Positions 1-7,244 of a DNA stretch of 64,000 nucleotides are shown here, piece by piece. The position numbers and the translations under genes are program-made. The notes below the pieces were generated by a model. That model was not told where the DNA came from. It worked only from the letters and a program-made list of their open reading frames with translations, and did not search any database. Source of the DNA: UBA6614 sp002433235. GTDB lineage: Bacteria > Verrucomicrobiota > Verrucomicrobiia > Limisphaerales > UBA1100. Location of the stretch: NCBI GenBank assembly GCA_002433235.1, contig DJHS01000020.1, forward strand, positions 11,043-75,042, read 5' to 3'. The number at the start of each line of letters is the position of its first letter. Within the stretch, counting starts at the first letter, position 1.

Positions 1-75
1 GTGCGCGGTACAAGACTTGAACTTGTGACCCCCACCGTGTCAAGGTGGTGCTCTAGCCAGCTGAGCTAACCGCGC
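1..75 (-). tRNA. tRNA-Val (anticodon GAC)
   Basis: Read on the minus strand the sequence folds as a complete cloverleaf: a 7-bp acceptor stem (GCGCGGT with ACCGCGC), a D arm with TTAGCTCAGCTGG, an anticodon stem CCACC/GGTGG around loop TTGACAC, and a T arm with the GTTCAAGTC loop. The anticodon is GAC, decoding valine GTC codons. The discriminator A is at position 2 and the window edge falls one base into the CCA, so I cannot tell whether CCA is encoded in full. Confidence 0.93.
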
Positions 76-282
76 CTTTTCCCCGAAAAAACAAACTCAA
101 GGGAAGTTTGCCTTGTTGCCGCAATACAAATGCACTGCAACAATCGAGGAGCCGCGATAATGAGGAAAGACGGAGAGAATTCAATCCAAAATCCAATTAT
201 ACTGAAGTCTCCTCCTGTGTTTCAGCAAGCGTAGGTGATACTCTGGATGCCTTTGGTGTGACGGTGAATGATGTTCCACTCG
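76..282. other. intergenic stretch between tRNA-Val and sulfatase 3' end
   Basis: About 200 bases between two leftward-transcribed units, the sulfatase upstream and tRNA-Val downstream. I see no convincing gene, and no clean hairpin followed by a T tract on the minus strand. A short rightward open frame here shows no recognisable motif and no ribosome binding site. Confidence 0.4.
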
Positions 283-1686
283 CTACTCACTCTGGAAGCG
301 GAGTACCTTAACGCGCATCTTTTTCTTGATGACTGCGTATTCCGGATTGCCGCTTTCGTTGGTCCATTCGTGTGGGTCTTTTTGGTGATCGTACAATTCC
401 TCAGAGCCGTCTTCGTAGCGTAAGTAACGATAGCGTTCGGATTGCGCAGCGGTATTCTCAGGGCCATAACTGAGGAAGGCCACATCGCGTGTTGCCTTCG
501 GATCTTTCAAGAGAGGCAGAATCGAACGGCCTTCAAGGTGGCTTGGCTTGGGGATGCCCGCAAAGTCGCAGAGACTTGGATACACGTCGATGTGGGAGAT
601 GGGCTGATTGTTGCGGGTGCCGGGTTTGGTTACGCCGGGCAAGACAACCATAAACGGAACGCGCGTGGTGTTTCGCCACAGGGCCGCCTTGCACCAGTGC
701 GTCTTCTCGCCAAGGTTCCAACCGTGATCACTGGTGAGCACGATGACTGTTTCACGCTTGCGAGGATTCTCCTTGAGCGCCTCCAATAAGCGGCCAATCT
801 GGGTATCCACGTAATTGATGCATGCCAAGTACGACTGCACCATGTATTTCCACTCCCGTTTGCCGCCCAGATGTAAGATTTGTTCGTGCACGGTGCGTGG
901 CTTAAACAAATCCTTATGCGCGTTTGAGCGCGCTAGTGCCTTGCCATAGGCCGGCAGATCATCCAAGTCGTCCTTCCGAACCAACGGCAGTTGAATGGAT
1001 TCAAGCGGAAACTTTTTGAAATAGGCTTTGGGCGCATTGAACGGGCGGTGCGGACGGTAGAAGCCAATAGTCATCAGCAAGGGCTGGTCGCTAACTTTCT
1101 GCCATTCTTTGATTGCCCATTGCGCTACCTTATAGTCCCCCGTTTCTTCCTCAGCGTGATTGTGTGGGCCGCCTTCGCCCCAAAGGTTCGCTTTTTCATC
1201 GGTGAAATTTCCGCGGACATCTGGCGGGCGATTCAGATAGGCGTCGACGTCCCCCTTCTGTTTAATAGTGTTGCCATGAGCAACTTTTCCGCCGCTGACA
1301 ACGCGATACCCGTGCTGCTTAAAGTGTCGTTGTAAGATGATCGGATCCTTCGGCGTGTTTTTCGAGGTGACCCCCTGCATTGGTTGATCGCCAAAAAACG
1401 CCGGCCGGCGAGTGCTGTTAAAATACCTCCCTGTGCTTTTGGGATAGAGCCCGTGCAAAAAACTGGTCCGGGAAGGGCCGCATTGTGGCGCATTACAGTG
1501 TGCATTGGTGAACAAAACGCCACGCGCTGCCAGTGCGTCCAGATTTGGGGTTCTACTCTGTGGATGCCCGCCCATCACGCCGATCCAGTCGTTCAGGTCG
1601 TCAACAACGATAAACACCACATCGGGCTTCTTTGCCGCAAATACTGAACCCACGACAACCAACAAGACAATCAACAATCTAATCAT
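283..1686 (-). CDS. secreted sulfatase, iduronate-2-sulfatase-like
   Basis: A 467-residue arylsulfatase-family enzyme that should hydrolyse sulfate esters, most likely on sulfated polysaccharides outside the cytoplasm. Residues 1-18 are a signal peptide (MIRLLIVLLVVVGSVFA). The metal-binding DD pair lies at residues 29-30 in VVDDLNDW, wording typical of the iduronate-sulfatase branch. The active-site motif is C69-G-P-S-R, the C-x-P-x-R signature in which cysteine is converted to formylglycine. A second metal-site motif SDHGWNLGE occurs in the C-terminal half. The length fits the family. It needs a formylglycine-generating enzyme, and none is in this window. It stands alone rather than in a polysaccharide locus. 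The exact substrate is not readable from sequence. Confidence 0.9.
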   Translation of the reverse strand: MIRLLIVLLVVVGSVFAAKKPDVVFIVVDDLNDWIGVMGGHPQSRTPNLDALAARGVLFTNAHCNAPQCGPSRTSFLHGLYPKSTGRYFNSTRRPAFFGDQPMQGVTSKNTPKDPIILQRHFKQHGYRVVSGGKVAHGNTIKQKGDVDAYLNRPPDVRGNFTDEKANLWGEGGPHNHAEEETGDYKVAQWAIKEWQKVSDQPLLMTIGFYRPHRPFNAPKAYFKKFPLESIQLPLVRKDDLDDLPAYGKALARSNAHKDLFKPRTVHEQILHLGGKREWKYMVQSYLACINYVDTQIGRLLEALKENPRKRETVIVLTSDHGWNLGEKTHWCKAALWRNTTRVPFMVVLPGVTKPGTRNNQPISHIDVYPSLCDFAGIPKPSHLEGRSILPLLKDPKATRDVAFLSYGPENTAAQSERYRYLRYEDGSEELYDHQKDPHEWTNESGNPEYAVIKKKMRVKVLRFQSE

Positions 1687-1833
1687 TCACCAACTCCAAC
1701 TAGAGATTCGGTTTCTGCCCGACATCGCTCCCGGTTGTCAAAAAATTTATCGGTCTAAATTAAGTAAAAAATTAGCTGCTTGATTGCGCCATTTTCTGCA
1801 TCACAAAAAATGATGCAAAGAAATTGAGGAATA

Positions 1834-1873
1834 GCCCCGTACCAAGGTGATGCTTTACCATTGAGCTAAAAAC
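1834..1873 (-). pseudogene. 5' half of a tRNA, probably tRNA-Thr(GGT) relic
   Basis: On the minus strand the sequence reads as the left half of a tRNA: acceptor-like GCGGTTT, the D arm TTAGCTCAATGGTAAAGC, then TCACC and a loop beginning TTGGTA, which would give anticodon GGT (threonine). After the loop, the expected GGTGA strand of the anticodon stem and the whole T arm are missing and replaced by unrelated sequence. It is a truncated tRNA, not functional. The threonine assignment rests on the loop alone. Confidence 0.6.
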
Positions 1874-1880
1874 CGCGTGC

Positions 1881-1966
1881 GATGGGCGGGTGGCGGTAAA
1901 ATGGGAATTCCTCGGGTCGGCAACGGGGCCCCGACATTCAGGCTGTGCCTCAGGCAATAGGCGGCA
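1881..1966. repeat. direct repeat copy A (relic of carbonic-anhydrase gene end)
   Basis: This segment matches 4928-5008 in the same orientation at roughly four positions in five by eye. The other copy covers the last 18 codons of the gamma-carbonic-anhydrase-like gene, its stop and about 27 noncoding bases beyond. In this copy the minus-strand reading still gives YAAYCLRHSLNVGAPLPT, but the stop codon has become CGA and the upstream gene body is absent. Both copies contain a GTCGG...CCGAC inverted repeat, so a dispersed hairpin element captured by the gene end is an alternative explanation. Confidence 0.65.
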
Positions 1967-1988
1967 TATTTCTCCGCCCTTTTGCGGC

Positions 1989-2774
1989 TCAATCGTTCGG
2001 GGTATCAATCACGCCGGAGGCACTGCCCTTGTAGCTGCCACCCAATTCGCTGTGATGGGCCTTGGTCTTCCAAGCCAAGTCTAAGTCGTTGGATAGGCCA
2101 GCGCTGCCGTCGGATTGACCGATCTGGCCGGCGTTGGAGTTCAGGCTCGCCATCACGCGTGGGTTGGTGGGCTGCTTGCCCGCTCCCAGCCAGTTGGCTT
2201 GGACACTAATCGTGGCAGCTGCACCGTTGCCGGTGGATCCGGACAGGTTTTCAGCACTGATGTTCCGGGTCATTATGAGCACGGTTGAGGGGCGGAGATC
2301 ATCCGCGCCCTTGCCTCCAGCGTCGCCGCAGCCCACGCCGTAGCTGTGGCCGGCATTGTCAACCTTGGTTTTGACTTGGGCGAAGTCAATGGTGTCGTTT
2401 ATCGCCTGTCGCTCAGGATCCAGCGGGGAGACAAGAATTTTTGCCGAGCCGAGGTCTGACTTGATGCCAGGATGGGCGAACAGGTTTTGCGTCTCATACA
2501 CCCATGAGCCGTCGGCGAATCCAAAGCCCTTGCCATGAGCGATCTTGTCGGTATCGGACAGCAACCACGGATAGCGGCTGTCGTTATCATTCGCAAAGGA
2601 CTTGAAGGCGCTGCCAACCTGTCTGAGGTTGCTCACGCACTTGATGCGGTTCGCACGGGCCTTGGCCTTGGACAGAGCGGGCAGGATGGAAGTGGCCAGA
2701 ATGCCCGCCAAGCCAATGGGCGGCAGAGTTTCGACCAGGGTGGTGGCAAGGGTTTTTTTGCGTTTAAATTTCAT
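1989..2774 (-). CDS. degenerate prepilin-type (pseudopilin-like) protein
   Basis: A 261-residue protein with the layout of verrucomicrobial type II-secretion-like pseudopilins: a basic start (MKFKRKK), a hydrophobic helix and then SILPALSKAKARANRIKC, which matches the usual ALSKAKAKA continuation. The processing motif is unusual. The expected G/A-FTLVELL is here LATTLVETLPPIGLAGILA: glutamate at +5 is kept, but the phenylalanine is lost and two prolines interrupt the helix. The remainder is a soluble, Gly/Ser/Asn-rich domain with no enzymatic motif that I recognise. It diverges from the GYF_2 gene at 2903 with a 26-bp palindrome between them. Processing by a prepilin peptidase is doubtful. 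Confidence 0.7.
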   Translation of the reverse strand: MKFKRKKTLATTLVETLPPIGLAGILATSILPALSKAKARANRIKCVSNLRQVGSAFKSFANDNDSRYPWLLSDTDKIAHGKGFGFADGSWVYETQNLFAHPGIKSDLGSAKILVSPLDPERQAINDTIDFAQVKTKVDNAGHSYGVGCGDAGGKGADDLRPSTVLIMTRNISAENLSGSTGNGAAATISVQANWLGAGKQPTNPRVMASLNSNAGQIGQSDGSAGLSNDLDLAWKTKAHHSELGGSYKGSASGVIDTPND

Positions 2775-2837
2775 GGTGTTGGTGTGTGGGGCCCCAGCCC
2801 TCGTTAAAGCATGGGCTCGCGGGAGCGGTTGCGCAAC

Positions 2838-2863
2838 AATTATTAAAATATATTTTAATAATT
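2838..2863. promoter_or_regulatory. perfect 26-bp AT-only palindrome between divergent genes
   Basis: The half-site AATTATTAAAATA (2838-2850) is followed immediately by its exact reverse complement (2851-2863), giving an uninterrupted 26-bp palindrome made only of A and T in a GC-rich region. It lies 63 bases upstream of the pseudopilin start (2774) and 39 bases upstream of the GYF_2 start (2903). The position fits an operator or nucleoid-protein site shared by both promoters. No protein partner can be named. Confidence 0.7.
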
Positions 2864-2866
2864 CGT

Positions 2867-2895
2867 TTGCGTCTGCCTGGTGGCAATGTTAAATT
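2867..2895 (+). promoter_or_regulatory. candidate sigma70-type promoter for the GYF_2 gene
   Basis: TTGCGT (2867-2872) and TAAATT (2890-2895) are separated by 17 bases and lie just right of the palindrome. Transcription would begin within a few bases of the ATG at 2903, giving a very short or absent leader. A GGAGG at 2897-2901 is too close to that ATG for normal spacing, so either the start or the promoter assignment may be off. Confidence 0.35.
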
Positions 2896-2902
2896 CGGAG
2901 GC

Positions 2903-4894
2903 ATGAAGTTCTGGCTTTTCCGCGATGGTGACACAGAGGGCCCCTTTACTATTGATGAACTGGAAAAACAGCTTGGGGACGGAGGGCTGACCTTGGAGGA
3001 TCAGGTTTGTGCCATGGGCGAGAAGGAGTGGCAGCCGCTTTCCTCCATTCTTTCGCCACCTTTGCCGCCTGAGAGTGTTGAAGCAGCCCCGTCCGTGGAC
3101 GATGCATCGCGGATAATTGAGGATCTTCCGGCCGCGCCTGCGGTTCGCCGCCAGAAGGTTGCGCTTCTGGCCATCGCGGCTGTCGTGGTAGTGACCGGCA
3201 TTGCGGCAACTTTCATTTTCCTCTTTGACACGCCTTCCCGGCCCCTGCCCAAAACCGCCAGCTATGTGCCCGAGGAAAGTGCGTTGGTGGTGACCGCCCA
3301 CGTGGGGGATTTGCTTGAGAAAAGCAAGATCAGCGATCTGATGAGCAAAGGTATCCTGCAGGAAATGTCCATGCCCCGGCCTGTCAGGAAGAAGATCGAG
3401 GATCTGTTCGAAAGCCCATCCGAGTATGGCCTGAACATGATGGAGCCGGTGTATTTTTTCATGATGCCTGATCCCCTTGGGGCCAGTTATCCGGCGTTTG
3501 TCTTCACTATCCCCATTGTCTCGCGGGAGAACTTTCTGGATGGCCTTGAGGATATCGTGACCATCGAGGGGCGGCCGGATAGGCTATTGATAAAGCTCAT
3601 TGATGAGCTCAAGAAAATGGATACGGTTTCACCTGAGGATGAAGTGGCTTTCGGTATTAATGATGAGGTGTTCGTGGTGGTAATTCAGGACATCCCCTAT
3701 AGCGAGCGCAGGTCGAGGGAAGAAGGCGTGCTGGCCGAGGTGGCTGAGGCCGTGCTTGAGGGTGGTGAAGGTTTGGCGGCGGCAGATGACAGTTTCCATG
3801 AGCACCAGACGACACTGTTTGACGTGGGTGCTTGGGTGAACCTTGGCGGTTTGATGGAGATGGTTCCCGCTGAGGAACTCGAGGATGAGTTTGGGCAACT
3901 GGGTGATCTGGAAAAACTCAAGAGTTTCCAACTGGCTGGCGGCATCCATTTTGGACAGGGTGAGATCACCGGAGATATGGCGATGTATTATGATGAAAAA
4001 CTGCTGGGGGACTGGGGCGGCGGGGGTCTTGGCAGCGAATTGTTAAATGCCGTCCCCGAGGATTCCATCATGGCCTTCTCCCAATCCATGGACATGGAGG
4101 TGGTTCAGAAATGGTTTGATGACCGGCCGGGCATCAAGGGAGACATGGAGGAGGCCTTGCAGTCGGGGCTGGGCATGTCGCTCGAAGAGGTCTTGGGCGC
4201 GTTTGGGGGCGACTTGGTGTTTGCCCTCACCGGCATTGAAATGGTCGAGACTCGGTGGGGTGGGCGCACACCCCAACCGGCCATCCTTTTTGGAGCCACT
4301 ATCAAGGACGAGGATCGAGTGAGAAAAATTTTGGCTGAGCCCGCGAGGGAACTGATGAAGGAATCAGGTGCTCCCATCCGTCTGGTTATGCGCGACAACG
4401 CATTTTTCTTTTGCTCCCCGGAGGATCGACGTGGTCTGGAAAAGAACGGTGCAGTGGGCGATCCTATCTCCGGCGAGAAATACAACCTGCTGGCCGACAA
4501 CGACTCGGGTCTTTTCGTGGATTCTGAGGAACTGACAAAAAGCTTGGCCAGATTGGCCGGGGACGATGAGGAGATGGGGTTTGTTTTGGACTCAGCTGAG
4601 GATCTCGGGCTGGCAACGCTGACTTGGAACACTGAGGCGGGTGCCCAGAAGATTTGGGCCCGAATAAAAACGTCCAAGGCGGATAAGAACAGCCTCGAGC
4701 AGATCATAGACTCCGCCTTCAGTGCGGCAATAGCCGCCCAACGGCGAATACGTGAGTGGGAGGATAATTTTCCCATTGATGAGGCAGCAAGTGAGTGGGA
4801 AGGTAATTCTGATGAGGGAGAGATGCCAGAACCAGAGATAAAGGAACCAACGGCACCGAAAGAAGCCCATCCATTCAAGGGGAAGGGATTTTGA
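2903..4894 (+). CDS. GYF_2-domain membrane protein, large DUF3352-like extracytoplasmic region
   Basis: A 663-residue single-pass membrane protein. Residues 1-55 form a GYF_2-type domain (MKFWLFRDGDTEGPFTIDEL, ending in the EWQPLSSIL strand), a cytoplasmic proline-peptide or interaction module common in Planctomycetes and Verrucomicrobia. A variable linker leads to a transmembrane helix at about 86-108 (KVALLAIAAVVVVTGIAATF). The large outer part begins SYVPEESALVVTAHVGDLL, a pattern like DUF3352-family proteins that treat protein models of cell-surface folds, and it is rich in Asp/Glu; its tail is acidic and proline-rich. No catalytic motif is visible. I chose 2903 because the domain starts there; an earlier in-frame start at 2786 would put the palindrome inside the gene. 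Confidence 0.75.
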   Translation: MKFWLFRDGDTEGPFTIDELEKQLGDGGLTLEDQVCAMGEKEWQPLSSILSPPLPPESVEAAPSVDDASRIIEDLPAAPAVRRQKVALLAIAAVVVVTGIAATFIFLFDTPSRPLPKTASYVPEESALVVTAHVGDLLEKSKISDLMSKGILQEMSMPRPVRKKIEDLFESPSEYGLNMMEPVYFFMMPDPLGASYPAFVFTIPIVSRENFLDGLEDIVTIEGRPDRLLIKLIDELKKMDTVSPEDEVAFGINDEVFVVVIQDIPYSERRSREEGVLAEVAEAVLEGGEGLAAADDSFHEHQTTLFDVGAWVNLGGLMEMVPAEELEDEFGQLGDLEKLKSFQLAGGIHFGQGEITGDMAMYYDEKLLGDWGGGGLGSELLNAVPEDSIMAFSQSMDMEVVQKWFDDRPGIKGDMEEALQSGLGMSLEEVLGAFGGDLVFALTGIEMVETRWGGRTPQPAILFGATIKDEDRVRKILAEPARELMKESGAPIRLVMRDNAFFFCSPEDRRGLEKNGAVGDPISGEKYNLLADNDSGLFVDSEELTKSLARLAGDDEEMGFVLDSAEDLGLATLTWNTEAGAQKIWARIKTSKADKNSLEQIIDSAFSAAIAAQRRIREWEDNFPIDEAASEWEGNSDEGEMPEPEIKEPTAPKEAHPFKGKGF

Positions 4895-4927
4895 GAATGG
4901 AAAAGAGGACTGGGTGCTTTACAGAGT

Positions 4928-5008
4928 GACGGGCGGCGGTAAGTTTGGAATTTCTCAGGTCGGCAACGGGGCGCCGACATTCAGTTTGTGCTTCAGGCAA
5001 TAGGCGGC
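4928..5008. repeat. direct repeat copy B (overlaps carbonic-anhydrase-like gene end)
   Basis: Same-orientation partner of 1881-1966. It spans about 27 noncoding bases and the last 18 codons of the minus-strand gene that ends at 4955. It contains a 6-bp inverted repeat GTCGGC/GCCGAC across the gene end. Because the noncoding flank is duplicated together with the coding part, this is duplication of a DNA segment rather than mere protein homology. Confidence 0.65.
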
Positions 5009-5509
5009 GTTGTCGACGTACTTTTGCGCCCACATTTTGAGGCCGGCTATTTCCGTGTCCTTGAGTGGGCGGACGACCTTGGCCGGTGAGCCCAAGACCA
5101 TGGAGCGAGGAGGTATTTGGGTGTGCTGAGTGACTAGGGCATTCGCGCCAATGATGGATTGTTCGCCAATCACAGCGCCATCGAGAATGACGGCTCCCAT
5201 GCCGATGAGGCATTCATCGCCAACTTGGCAGGCATGGATGACGGCGGAGTGGCCGATGGTTACCCATGCGCCCAGAACGCAGGGGAAATCATCGGCAACA
5301 TGGAGGACGGCATTGTCCTGCACGTTGGTTTGTGGGCCAATCTCAATTCGCTGAATGTCGCCCCGGGCCACGGCGCCATACCAGAGGCTGGACTGATCGC
5401 CCATGGTGACATCACCGACGACAACGGCGCTGCTGGCTAGATAGACTTCGCGGCCGAGCTTGGGGGCTTGCCGGAGGTGCCTTTTGAGTTGGGAGTCGAG
5501 TTCAGCCAT
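4955..5509 (-). CDS. gamma-carbonic anhydrase-like (YrdA/PaaY family) hexapeptide protein
   Basis: A 184-residue left-handed beta-helix protein of the gamma-carbonic-anhydrase superfamily. The hexapeptide repeats run from about residue 30 to 150. The three metal-ligand histidines occur in the usual places: LHVADD, then TIGHSAVIHAC (two). This supports zinc or iron binding and probably CO2 hydration, though many family members have no measured activity. The C-terminal helix (LKMWAQKYVDNAAYCLKHK) is typical. I start at MAELDSQ (5509); the frame is open further upstream but that part is not conserved in type. Its 3' end is the source-like copy of the direct repeat. A strong hairpin with a T run lies about 60 bases upstream in its leader. 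Confidence 0.85.
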   Translation of the reverse strand: MAELDSQLKRHLRQAPKLGREVYLASSAVVVGDVTMGDQSSLWYGAVARGDIQRIEIGPQTNVQDNAVLHVADDFPCVLGAWVTIGHSAVIHACQVGDECLIGMGAVILDGAVIGEQSIIGANALVTQHTQIPPRSMVLGSPAKVVRPLKDTEIAGLKMWAQKYVDNAAYCLKHKLNVGAPLPT

Positions 5510-5564
5510 GCAGCGGCAGGATAGTGGCGGGCCTGCAGGGTGCCACGAAAAAACCGGTTGAAAC

Positions 5565-5604
5565 AAAAAAACCCGTCGCTTTCGCGAATCCGCTAAGCGA
5601 CGGG
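5565..5604 (-). terminator. terminator- or attenuator-like hairpin in the carbonic-anhydrase leader
   Basis: Read on the minus strand, CCCGTCGCTT (5604-5595) and AAGCGACGGG (5581-5572) form a perfect 10-bp stem with a 13-base loop, followed directly by a run of T (5571-5565). This is a textbook intrinsic terminator, but no leftward gene lies immediately upstream; it sits about 60 bases before the start codon at 5509. It could be an attenuator in that gene's leader or a dispersed hairpin element. Confidence 0.55.
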
Positions 5605-5969
5605 CTACCCAACCTGTTCTATCCTCCTCTGAGAGGGACCTGTGGGGGTTCGCTCTCGTCAGTTAAGACTACAAACAGGCAAATTTATTCAACGGATTCA
5701 AATTTTTTGTATGTGTGCGTATCAGTTTGCGGGAAATGCTATGTTTTCAGGGGAATAATGGGAGCGGGGCGACTTGAATTATGGTTTTTTTAGCTTACGT
5801 CAAGGTGCAGTTCACAGGTAATTCACCGATTTCAACCGGTCTGTTTCCGGATTTTGAAGGGTGCGTTGGACCGAGGGACTTTCGATGACCGGCAGACTTG
5901 GTGAGACCAGAAGTGAACCTGTGGTGGGTAGGCAAAAAACGGGAAAAATAACCTGAAATTCTGCTTGCC

Positions 5970-5978
5970 TTATCCACA
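5970..5978 (+). promoter_or_regulatory. isolated DnaA-box-like 9-mer
   Basis: TTATCCACA matches the consensus DnaA box exactly. It is solitary in this region, about 95 bases upstream of the porin -10 element, so a replication origin is not supported. It may be chance or a DnaA-responsive control site. Confidence 0.3.
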
Positions 5979-6063
5979 TGAATTGCGCATAAACGCCGCG
6001 CAGCACCTTTTAGGGTGCCGGGGCCGTGCTTTGCAGCACAGGCTCCACACAGTAAAACTGCAG

Positions 6064-6106
6064 TATAATAGTTAACAACCAAATATCGCAGGAGGAAACA
6101 ATACAC
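6064..6106 (+). promoter_or_regulatory. porin -10 element and ribosome binding site
   Basis: TATAAT (6064-6069) is a perfect -10 hexamer with no good -35 at the usual distance, suggesting an activator-dependent promoter. A strong AGGAGG about eight bases before the ATG at 6107 fixes the start of the porin and suggests high translation. Confidence 0.5.
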
Positions 6107-7222
6107 ATGAATAAGAATAAATGGACAGTTGGACTGGCCGCCGCTGGCGTGATCGGTCTCGCTTCTGTTGCTCAGGCTCAAGACGCCAATCAGGTGCAGA
6201 CCAAGTTGGCCACCACGACTCTCAGTGGTTATGTGAGCACATCGTATCAGTGGACGCCCGGTGAAGATTCCGGCAACGCTTACACCCAAGGTGATGCCCG
6301 TGCGAATCGTTTCGCGCTGGACGTTGTGTCGTTGACCCTTGCTTCTCCCACCAGCTCTGGTGAGTGGGGCGCTGGCTACAACGTGCAACTGTGGGCTGGC
6401 ACCGACGCCGATGACTTGGGCGTGGCCGGTGGCGCGGACGGTGATGAGGGCTTGGCGGTCAAGAACGCCTACCTCACGCTGAACCTGCCGGTTGGCAAGG
6501 GCATCGACCTGAATGTCGGTCGCTTTGACACCATCCTCGGCATGGAGTCCGTCGACTATATCAATAACCCGCATTTCTCCCACTCTTGGGGATACGCGAT
6601 CGAGCCGACCATCCACGAAGGTATCAAGGGCAGCTACCAGCTGACTGACAATATCGGCGTGACCGGCTTGTTGGCCAACACCATCGAGGCTACGTCTGCT
6701 GGCGTTGCCAAAAACGCGGACCGCAAGACATGGGGCGTGGCCCTGAACCTCACTGCTCCGGACAGCCTCGGCTTTCTGGCAGGCTCGACCTTGGATATTG
6801 CCTACATCGATGGTGATACCGACACGGGCAATACGGACACAGTTGGGAACGTTTCGAACCTCTACGTTGGCGCTTCCGTGCCCGTGCCGGTTGATAAGCT
6901 GAGCGCTGGTGTTGCGTGGGATGTCCGCGAGGTGGAATCCACCCAAGCTGGTGGCTCTGACTCTGTGTTGGGCGTGTACCTCGAGTACGAGGCCAGCGAA
7001 AAGCTGACGCTCAATGTCCGTGGCGAGCGCGTCGAGGACGGTAACGCCCTGAACGTTGGCAGCAGCCAGGGTGATGCGTGGGATCTGACCGTGACCGCGA
7101 ATTACGACCTGTGGGCCGGCGTTATCTCCCGCGTGGAGTATCGCTACACCACGTTGGATAACCCGACCACCAACATCGAGGACAGCCACTCGATCTTCTT
7201 GAACCTGATCTACGGATTCTAG
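6107..7222 (+). CDS. outer-membrane porin, OmpL-like beta-barrel (BBP2 type)
   Basis: A 371-residue outer-membrane beta-barrel likely to allow small solutes through. Residues 1-24 are a Sec signal peptide ending AQA. The body shows alternating hydrophobic and polar strands (TTTLSGYVSTSYQW, GAGYNVQLWAG, LNVGRFDTILGMESVDY), the last resembling the putative beta-barrel porin-2 family. The protein ends SIFLNLIYGF with a C-terminal phenylalanine, the usual outer-membrane insertion signal. The codon usage is strongly biased toward C-ending codons and the ribosome site is strong, consistent with an abundant protein. It is a single-gene unit closed by the terminator at 7245-7276. The transported substrate is unknown. 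Confidence 0.85.
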   Translation: MNKNKWTVGLAAAGVIGLASVAQAQDANQVQTKLATTTLSGYVSTSYQWTPGEDSGNAYTQGDARANRFALDVVSLTLASPTSSGEWGAGYNVQLWAGTDADDLGVAGGADGDEGLAVKNAYLTLNLPVGKGIDLNVGRFDTILGMESVDYINNPHFSHSWGYAIEPTIHEGIKGSYQLTDNIGVTGLLANTIEATSAGVAKNADRKTWGVALNLTAPDSLGFLAGSTLDIAYIDGDTDTGNTDTVGNVSNLYVGASVPVPVDKLSAGVAWDVREVESTQAGGSDSVLGVYLEYEASEKLTLNVRGERVEDGNALNVGSSQGDAWDLTVTANYDLWAGVISRVEYRYTTLDNPTTNIEDSHSIFLNLIYGF

Positions 7223-7244
7223 ATCAGCAAAGAAACCTATTTCA

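Larger units (their letters stand above)
1687..1988. other. sulfatase upstream region and decayed DNA
   Basis: This gap of about 300 bases holds the sulfatase promoter region (an AT-rich stretch at 1737-1790) followed by decayed sequence: a half-tRNA relic (about 1834-1873) and a relic resembling the 3' end of the carbonic-anhydrase-like gene (1881-1966). A short leftward open frame across it is made from these relics and I do not regard it as a gene. Confidence 0.5.
5510..6106. other. long regulatory/intergenic region upstream of porin and carbonic-anhydrase gene
   Basis: About 600 bases between divergent genes. It contains, left to right: a minus-strand terminator-like hairpin (5565-5604), AT-richer sequence at 5645-5800, a single consensus DnaA-box-like TTATCCACA (5970-5978), two short perfect inverted repeats (GCACC...GGTGC at 6003-6018 and GTGCT...AGCAC at 6026-6039), and a TATAAT at 6064-6069 with an AGGAGG ribosome site before the porin. 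No convincing gene lies in it; the minus-strand open frame that runs through here is antisense to the porin. Confidence 0.5.

Noticed and set aside
1772..2008. 78-codon minus-strand frame over the relic region
   Set aside because: It is composed of the tRNA and carbonic-anhydrase relics and has no start or motif of its own.
5970..5978. Consensus DnaA box as a replication origin
   Set aside because: A single 9-mer without neighbouring boxes or an AT-rich unwinding element is not enough for an origin; recorded only as a possible site.
5795..7189. 464-codon open frame on the minus strand across the porin and its leader
   Set aside because: It is antisense to the porin, which has a signal peptide, a barrel pattern and a strong ribosome site; the antisense protein shows no motif.
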